A stretch of DNA of 64,000 nt from CADEDH01 sp039201605 (GTDB taxonomy: Bacteria; Actinomycetota; Acidimicrobiia; Acidimicrobiales; SZUA-35). Under the pieces are notes generated by a model. The model was not told the DNA's origin. It made no database searches and was given only the letters and a program-made list of their open reading frames with translations. Each line of letters starts with the position of its first letter. The stretch's first letter is position 1. The position numbers were made by a program, and so were the translations under genes. The stretch covers positions 35,155 through 99,154 of the forward strand of contig JBCCRO010000019.1 in the NCBI GenBank assembly GCA_039201605.1. Direction: 5' to 3'. Shown here one piece after another: positions 59,156-64,000 of the stretch.

Positions 59156-60381
59156 GAGGCGTTCCGGCGGTCGAGCTTGTCCGAGATCCGACGGCGAACC
59201 ACCTCGTGGGTGGCTGCAACCGGCAGGCGGCGGATCACGTCGTCGAAGAAGCCGGCCACGATCAACCGGTCGGCGGCCACCGGCGGCACACCGCGGGAGC
59301 CGAGGTAGAACTGTTGGTCCTCGTCGACCGGGCTGACCGTGCTGGCGTGGCTGCAGCGCACGTCGTTGTTCTCGATCTCGAGGTTCGGCACCGACCAGGC
59401 CCAGGCGTCCGGGCTCAGCTTGATGTTGCGGTTGGTCTGGTAGGCGTTGGCGCCCGCCCCGTCGGGGTGGATGTGGATCAGGCCGGTGTACACCGAACCC
59501 GAGGCGTCGTCCTGGGCCCCCTTGAACAGGAGGTCGCTGCGGCTGTCGCGGGCGTCGTGGTGCTGGAAGACCCGGAAGTCGTGGATCTGCTCGCCGTCGC
59601 CGTAGTAGGCGGCGCTGAGGTTGCCGGTGGAACCTCGACCGGCCAGGCGGGTATCGGTGCGAACCCGGGCGTAGCGGGCCCCGAAGGCGGCGATACCGGC
59701 GCTGAGGGTGGCCTGGGAGGCGACCGACGACACGCTGCGGGCCAGCTGCCACTGCTCGAGGTCGAGATCCTGATGGGTCTGATAGCGGACCCGGGCGGCG
59801 GGACCGACCCCGACCTCGACGACGGGCACGTTGAGCCCGAACCCGGCGGCCGACGTCTGCTGCTCGACCACCGACAGATCGGAGCCGTCGCCCGCCTCGA
59901 CCACGATGTGGGGGAAGGTGGCGATCCCGGCGGAAAGCTGATGGCTCACGATCACGATCGGGGGCCGGACCGTCAGCCCGGTGCTGGTGGAGATCACCAG
60001 CGTCTCGGGGCTGAAGGCGTGGTGCAGGTGGTCGAAGAGCGTGGCCTCGCCGGCGATGTCGGCCGGGCGGTTCTCGGTCGTGATCGACAGGCCCTTGTCC
60101 GCCCAGCCGGTCTCGACGGCGATGTCGACGACCCAGCCGTCGATCAGGGTGATGGTGGCCGCCCGCTCGGTGACCCCTTCGGGATCGGGCAGCTCAACCC
60201 CGGCCGGGCGGGCCAGCGACGGTGCCAGCGACGAGACGTCGAGCCGCCTGATGCGGCTGTAGCGCCACTCCTCGCTCTTCCTGCTCGGAAGATCGGAGGA
60301 GGCGGCGAGCCGGGCCGCTTCGGCGCGGCGTGAGCCGTCGCCCAGCGACTCGGCCGCGGAGGGGCCGAACTGGTCATTCAC
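59152..60381 (-). CDS. sufD: Fe-S assembly scaffold protein SufD
   Basis: 409 residues from GTG 60381. The right-handed beta-helix core and C-terminal region are SufB/D-like: SDLLFKGAQDDASGSVYTG, AYQTNRNIKLSPDAWAWSVP, NLEIENNDVRCSHASTVSPV (conserved Cys and His), and GFFDDVIRRLP. The N-terminus (RKSEEWRYSRIRRLDVSSL) is SufD-like rather than SufB. Part of SufBCD; SufB is not in the window. A leaderless TAGCCT lies 6 nt before the start. Confidence 0.92.
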   Translation of the reverse strand: MNDQFGPSAAESLGDGSRRAEAARLAASSDLPSRKSEEWRYSRIRRLDVSSLAPSLARPAGVELPDPEGVTERAATITLIDGWVVDIAVETGWADKGLSITTENRPADIAGEATLFDHLHHAFSPETLVISTSTGLTVRPPIVIVSHQLSAGIATFPHIVVEAGDGSDLSVVEQQTSAAGFGLNVPVVEVGVGPAARVRYQTHQDLDLEQWQLARSVSSVASQATLSAGIAAFGARYARVRTDTRLAGRGSTGNLSAAYYGDGEQIHDFRVFQHHDARDSRSDLLFKGAQDDASGSVYTGLIHIHPDGAGANAYQTNRNIKLSPDAWAWSVPNLEIENNDVRCSHASTVSPVDEDQQFYLGSRGVPPVAADRLIVAGFFDDVIRRLPVAATHEVVRRRISDKLDRRNAS

Positions 60382-60387
60382 GGGTTC

Positions 60388-60393
60388 AGGCTA
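60388..60393 (-). promoter_or_regulatory. Leaderless -10 box for the sufD operon
   Basis: TAGCCT with a 6-nt spacer to GTG 60381. Confidence 0.5.
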
Positions 60394-60459
60394 CCGCCCG
60401 ACCCCCTGGTTCTCGTATCCGTAGGGTGCGAACGGGACCCGGTTTCGCCGGTTCGTTTC

Positions 60460-60813
60460 CTACTTGCCGAAGGGCCACCAGCGACGCCTCGCCTTGCGGG
60501 CGGCGCGCTCCCGCTCGGCATCGACCTCGGTGCGGATCCGATCGCCTGCGGCGTTGATGATGTCCTCGGCCTCATCGAGCAACGCGCCGATCGAGACGTC
60601 GTCGCCGACGCTATCCGGGGCGTCCGGGGTGGGGGGCGTGACCAGCGAGCCGTGACGCCAGTTGACGTCGGCCATGCGGCGTTCGAAGCCGGAACAGTCG
60701 GCAGGGCACTCCCACGGCGCCTGGGGGGCCAGGTCGAGGGCACACTTCCGCATGGTGTCGCCGCTGGGATAGCTCCGACTCTGGAAATGTTTGCAGTCTT
60801 GCCGCATGGCCAT
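60460..60813 (-). CDS. Hypothetical protein with a four-Cys N-terminus
   Basis: 117 residues from ATG 60813 (ATG 60807 and GTG 60846 are alternatives). Four Cys lie in the first ~45 residues: QDCKHFQSR, MRKCALDLAP, PWECPADCSGFE, which could bind zinc or iron. The rest is an acidic helix (DDVSIGALLDEAEDIINAAG) and a basic RKARRRWWPFGK tail. Its 5' end abuts the deoD start divergently; with the GTG start the two genes would overlap. I do not recognise the family. Confidence 0.6.
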   Translation of the reverse strand: MAMRQDCKHFQSRSYPSGDTMRKCALDLAPQAPWECPADCSGFERRMADVNWRHGSLVTPPTPDAPDSVGDDVSIGALLDEAEDIINAAGDRIRTEVDAERERAARKARRRWWPFGK

Positions 60814-60838
60814 GTATCCATTCTGCCACCCTGATCGG

Positions 60839-61549
60839 ATGGCCACGCCTCACCTCTCCGCTCAACCCGGCGACTTCGCCGACACCGTTCTCATGCCCGG
60901 CGACCCGTTGCGAGCCGCCTACATCGCCGAGAACTTCCTCGACGACGCCCGGCAGGTCACGGCCGTTCGCAACATGTTCGGCTTCACCGGCACGTGCCGA
61001 GGCGTCCCGATCTCGGTCCAGGGCTCGGGCATGGGCATCCCGTCGATGCAGATCTACGCCACCGAACTGATCAAGGACTACGGGGTGAAGCGGATCGTGC
61101 GGGTGGGATCGTGCGGAGCGCTCCTCGACGACGTCAACCTGCGCGACGTCGTGATCGCCCTGGCCGCCGGCACCGACTCCACGGTCAACCGCACCCGGCT
61201 CCAAGGCCGGGACTTCCCCGCCGTGGCCGACTACGGCCTGCTGCGCGACGTCGTCGCCGCCGCCGAGGCCGGTGGGGTCCGAGCTCACGTCGGCTCGGTG
61301 TTCACCTCCGACTTCTTCTACGAGCCGCCGGGGTCCACCACCTTCGAGCTGTTGGAGCGCTACGGCTTCCTGGCGGTGGAGATGGAGGCGGCAGGCCTCT
61401 ACGGCGTGGCGGCCGAACTCGGCGCCTCAGCCCTCACCGTCGCCACCGTGTCGGATCAGCTGAAGCGGGGCGAGGCCATGAGTGCCGAGGATCGCCAGAC
61501 CACCTTCGACGACATGATCACCACCGTGCTCGCCGCCCTCTGCCCCTGA
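60839..61549 (+). CDS. deoD: Purine-nucleoside phosphorylase
   Basis: 236 residues from ATG 60839. DeoD motifs: LMPGDPLRAAYIAE, RNMFGFTGTCRG, GSGMGIPSMQIYA, VRVGSCGALLDDV, AVEMEAAGLYGVAAEL, and VSDQLKRGE, which holds the catalytic Asp. It splits purine nucleosides with phosphate to free base and ribose-1-phosphate, for salvage. A terminator follows. There is a divergent gene upstream. Confidence 0.95.
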   Translation: MATPHLSAQPGDFADTVLMPGDPLRAAYIAENFLDDARQVTAVRNMFGFTGTCRGVPISVQGSGMGIPSMQIYATELIKDYGVKRIVRVGSCGALLDDVNLRDVVIALAAGTDSTVNRTRLQGRDFPAVADYGLLRDVVAAAEAGGVRAHVGSVFTSDFFYEPPGSTTFELLERYGFLAVEMEAAGLYGVAAELGASALTVATVSDQLKRGEAMSAEDRQTTFDDMITTVLAALCP

Positions 61550-61569
61550 CGGCCGGAGACGTTGTGAAG

Positions 61570-61596
61570 CCCCGGGGTACGACTCGTACCCCGGGG
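61570..61596. terminator. Perfect hairpin between converging deoD and the vWA lipoprotein gene
   Basis: CCCCGGGGTACGA-C-TCGTACCCCGGGG, a 13-bp perfect stem (an inner few bases open as loop). It has no T-run, so it may work as a bidirectional hairpin. Confidence 0.65.
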
Positions 61597-61654
61597 CGAC
61601 GTCGAACGAGGCGAGGGTCCGAGGCCTCGTCCGACGAACCGTGACCGCAGCGCC

Positions 61655-63322
61655 CTAGGACAGGGCGATGATGTCGTCGATCAGCTGCCAGAGCTCGGCC
61701 GTCTCGCCACCGCCGATCTCGTCCTCAAGCGCCCCGGCCTCGGCCCGGACCTGTTCCAGGGTGATGTCGCCCCGATGGGGGCTGTCCCGCAGGATCTCGG
61801 CCAGGCTGGCCACGGTGACGGCGAGGCGGAAGTCGGTGCTGGTGTCGAGCCAGCTCGACTCGAGGACCGACCCGGCCAGCTCCAGGCGGGTCTCGACCAC
61901 CGACCCGGTGTCGGGGTCCTCCCAGCGGAGCTGGGCGGTGCCGAGCGGGTCACCGGCGCCGACACCGTCGGCCAGCACCAGCTCGTACAGGGCGGTGGCC
62001 TGGTGTCCGGCACCGAGCTCGCCTGCGTCGACGGCGTCGTTGCGGAAGTCGTCGTCGAGCACTGCCCGGTTCTCGTAGCCCAGCAGCCGGTACTCGGCCA
62101 CGGTCGACGGGTCGAACTCGACCTGGATCTTGCCGTCGATGGCGACGGTCAGCAGTGTCGACACCAGGTCGTCGGCGAAGAGGCGGTCCGCCTCGGCCGG
62201 GGTGTCGACGTAGGCGTAGAAGCCGTCGCCCTGATCGGCCAGCTGCTCCATGGTCACGTCGCTGAAGTTGCCCATGCCGACACCGACGGTGACGAGCTGG
62301 ATGCCCCGGTCGGCGTCGTCGCGGATGAGCTGGGCCAGTCCGTCGGGGTCGGTCAGGCCGACGTTGGCCACGCCGTCGGAGGCGAGGATGACCCGGTTGA
62401 TCCCGCCGTCGACGTAGGCCTGATCGGCCAGGTCGTAGCCCCGCTGGAGGCCGGCTTCGAGATTGGTGGAGCCGGTGGTGGCCAGGGAGTCGATGGCGTC
62501 GAGGATGACATCGCTCTCCTCGACCGAGGTCGGTGCCAGCAGCACGTCGGCGCCGTCGCTGTAGGTCACGATGGCGATCTGGTCCCGGGGTTCGAGCTCG
62601 TTGACCAGGCGGCTGAGCGAGGCCTTGACCAGTTCCAGGCGGTTGCTGCGGTCCATCGAGCCCGAGGTGTCGATCACGAAGGTGAGGGTGGCGTCGGGTC
62701 GATCGGCGTTGGCCACCTGCTCGGCCTGCACGCCCAGGCGGACGACCACGTTGCCCTCGGTGAAGGGTGAGGGTCCGGCATCGGCGGAGACGGCCAGGCC
62801 GTCGGCGGGGCTCCGGTAGTCGTAGCTGAAGCTGTTGACGTACTCCTCCAGCCGGACCGACTCGATCGGGGGCACCGCTCCCCCGTCGACCCAACCCCGG
62901 GCGATCGAGTAGCTGGCGGTATCGACGTCGAGGGCGAAGGTCGACAGCGGGTCGACGTCGGTGGGCACGAAGGGCCGCACGCCGTAGTCGACAAAGCGGT
63001 TGTCGTCCTCGGCGTCGCGCTCCTCCTCGACGGCGACCGCCTCGTCGAACAGGCCACCGGCGGCCTCACTCGCCTCGCCGGCGTCGACGCCGGAGTCATC
63101 CTCCATCGCCTCCTCGGCGACGGCGAAGTCCGCCGCCTCGCCGTCCTCGGCGGAGAGGTCCTGCGCTGCGGCGGTGGTGGGCGCGGCGTCACCGTCGCTC
63201 GAGGCGGCATCGGCCGTACCCGAGGATTCGTCGCCCCCGGAGTCGTCGCCGCTTCCACAGGCGGCGGCGAGCAGGAGGACGGCGAGCAGCACCGTCAGCA
63301 GTCTGTGTCGTTGTGATCCCAT
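61655..63322 (-). CDS. von Willebrand factor A lipoprotein (YfbK-like)
   Basis: 555 residues from ATG 63322, with GAGGTGG upstream. A lipobox (VLLLAAACGSG, Cys22) and an acidic, Ser/Ala-rich ~85-residue linker tether it outside the membrane. A von Willebrand N-terminal domain (RPFVPTDVDPLSTFALDVDT), then the vWA domain with MIDAS motif DTSGS (218-222) and a DUF3520-like C-terminal domain (LLGYENRAVLDDDFRNDAVD). Binds a protein partner via Mg. Function unknown; YfbK-like proteins appear in cell-surface or stress roles. Confidence 0.9.
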   Translation of the reverse strand: MGSQRHRLLTVLLAVLLLAAACGSGDDSGGDESSGTADAASSDGDAAPTTAAAQDLSAEDGEAADFAVAEEAMEDDSGVDAGEASEAAGGLFDEAVAVEEERDAEDDNRFVDYGVRPFVPTDVDPLSTFALDVDTASYSIARGWVDGGAVPPIESVRLEEYVNSFSYDYRSPADGLAVSADAGPSPFTEGNVVVRLGVQAEQVANADRPDATLTFVIDTSGSMDRSNRLELVKASLSRLVNELEPRDQIAIVTYSDGADVLLAPTSVEESDVILDAIDSLATTGSTNLEAGLQRGYDLADQAYVDGGINRVILASDGVANVGLTDPDGLAQLIRDDADRGIQLVTVGVGMGNFSDVTMEQLADQGDGFYAYVDTPAEADRLFADDLVSTLLTVAIDGKIQVEFDPSTVAEYRLLGYENRAVLDDDFRNDAVDAGELGAGHQATALYELVLADGVGAGDPLGTAQLRWEDPDTGSVVETRLELAGSVLESSWLDTSTDFRLAVTVASLAEILRDSPHRGDITLEQVRAEAGALEDEIGGGETAELWQLIDDIIALS

Positions 63323-63449
63323 GCCACCTCAGACGGAGGGCGACCGGGCCTGGTTCCCGCGACATCGAACCTTCACATCAGCGGGGTGAGCGGAAATGCA
63401 ACCGACTCGATCGCGACTCACTCGCCGTTTGTGCGTCATACTTCGAGCA

Positions 63450-63471
63450 GGTGCCCGACCCTCCGGGCACC
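63450..63471 (+). promoter_or_regulatory. 5' leader hairpin of the small antitoxin-like gene
   Basis: GGTGCCCG-ACCCTC-CGGGCACC, a perfect 8-bp stem, lies just before AAGGAG (63483-63488). It could modulate translation. CATACT (63438-63443) just upstream may be the -10. Confidence 0.5.
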
Positions 63472-63498
63472 CATCCCACAGCAAGGAGCTACCAACCG

Positions 63499-63693
63499 AT
63501 GGGAATCTTTGACAAGGCCAAGGACCTTGCCGGCGACGCGGGCGAGCTGGCCGACAAGGCCGAGGACGCCGCCAAGATGGCCAAGGAGCACGCCGACAAG
63601 GTGCCGGGCGGCATGGGTGACAAGGTGGCCGACATGGCCGACAAGGTCGACGACCTGGCCGACAAGGTACCGGGGAGCGACGGCGAGGACTGA
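63499..63693 (+). CDS. Small helical protein, MT0933/Rv0909-antitoxin-like
   Basis: 64 residues from ATG 63499. The sequence is a repeated amphipathic helix: MGIFDKAKDLAGDAGELADK, then AEDAAKMAKEHADKVPGGMG and DKVADMADKVDDLADKVPG. It fits the MT0933-type antitoxin family of mycobacteria (MGxxDKAKDL opening). No toxin gene is adjacent within the window, so it may be an orphan or a general stress protein. AAGGAG is 10 nt upstream. Confidence 0.75.
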   Translation: MGIFDKAKDLAGDAGELADKAEDAAKMAKEHADKVPGGMGDKVADMADKVDDLADKVPGSDGED

Positions 63694-63764
63694 TCCCCTC
63701 GCCCGCTGGTCAGTCGGAGGCCGAGCCTTCGGCCGTCAGACGGACCTCGAACTCAAGCAGCGTG

Positions 63765-63800
63765 GCCCCGGTCGACAACGGCCGGGGCTGCTCGCTTTTC
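63765..63800 (+). terminator. Intrinsic terminator after the antitoxin-like gene
   Basis: GCCCCGG-TCGACAACGG-CCGGGGC (63765-63788) followed by TGCTCGCTTTTC. The 80-bp repeat array starts right after the T-run. Confidence 0.75.
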
Positions 63801-64000
63801 GCAACGTCGTCAGCCGACCGAGCCTGCCGGGCCTGCGGAGCAGGCCCTAACGGAGTTCGCCCCCGGCGAACTCCCCAACAGCAACGTCGTCAGCCGACCG
63901 AGCCTGCCGGGCCTGCGGAGCAGGCCCTAACGGAGTTCGCCCCCGGCGAACTCCCCAACAGCAACGTCGTCAGCCGACCGAGCCTGCCGGGCCTGCGGAG
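63801..64000. repeat. Perfect 80-bp tandem repeat array running off the window
   Basis: Two full copies (63801-63880, 63881-63960) and half of a third (63961-64000) are identical. Each unit starts GCAACGTCGTCAGCCGACCG and contains two perfect hairpins: GCCTGC-GGA-GCAGGC and GGAGTTCGCC-CCC-GGCGAACTCC. There are no spacers between units, so it is not CRISPR. It may be a structural RNA array, binding-site array or assembly artefact. Confidence 0.95.

Noticed and set aside
63801..64000. CRISPR array
   Set aside because: Units are contiguous and identical, with no spacers and no cas genes.

Overview
The window is a gene-dense stretch of very high-GC actinobacterial chromosome. Very high GC, SpoIID and amidase proteins with C-terminal DUF4214-type repeats, Ku plus a LigD-type polymerase, a homodimeric-type AceE, and leaderless genes behind TANNNT boxes together suggest an uncultured Acidimicrobiia-like lineage. 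That placement is an inference, not a proof. I found no tRNA, rRNA, CRISPR, insertion sequence or prophage. Almost everything is chromosomal housekeeping or catabolism.

Layout. 0-5 kb: a coupled pair of exported cell-wall proteins (SpoIID/LytB-like and a PGRP-type amidase). 5-16 kb: rhodanese-E1 fusion, sirtuin, polyprenyl sugar-phosphate transferase, leucyl aminopeptidase, LigD-type polymerase with Ku, and an M24 peptidase. 16-27 kb: a pyruvate dehydrogenase and lipoate module (a LipB-LipA fusion, E2, E3, a TIGR01777 epimerase, and AceE further on), with a 28-residue leaderless membrane peptide and an RNase HI-YpsA-like fusion. 27-33 kb: alpha/beta hydrolase, isocitrate-lyase-like enzyme, ECF sigma factor with a coupled membrane partner, and a compact RutA-type pyrimidine oxygenase locus. 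33-35 kb: two tandem paralogous membrane proteins behind a double TTGA-N8-TCAA operator, followed by a mini-ORF with an extended Shine-Dalgarno and a densely folded RNA ending in a strong terminator. 35-46 kb: an ammonium transporter-chemoreceptor fusion, acyl-CoA dehydrogenase, a VapBC-like pair, ThrB, NagA, and a frameshifted acyl-CoA carboxylase subunit. 46-52 kb: DsbA-like protein, acyl-CoA synthetase, acyltransferase, and bacterial PH-domain proteins. 52-61 kb: two converging SUF clusters with two SufC paralogues and no SufB. 61-64 kb: purine nucleoside phosphorylase, a YfbK-like lipoprotein, a small MT0933-type antitoxin-like protein, and the start of a perfect 80-bp tandem repeat array that runs off the window.

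Genes working together. LipB-LipA would make and attach the lipoyl group of E2, which works with AceE and Lpd. In Mycobacterium tuberculosis dlaT, a TIGR01777 gene, lipB and lipA are neighbours with pepB close by, so the 9-22 kb block looks like ancient actinobacterial synteny. SufC, SufS and SufU on the plus strand and SufD and a second SufC on the minus strand serve Fe-S assembly, which LipA needs. At about twenty genes a TANNNT box lies 6-8 nt before the start codon, so leaderless translation is common here. In one case the start codon in that position is AUU.
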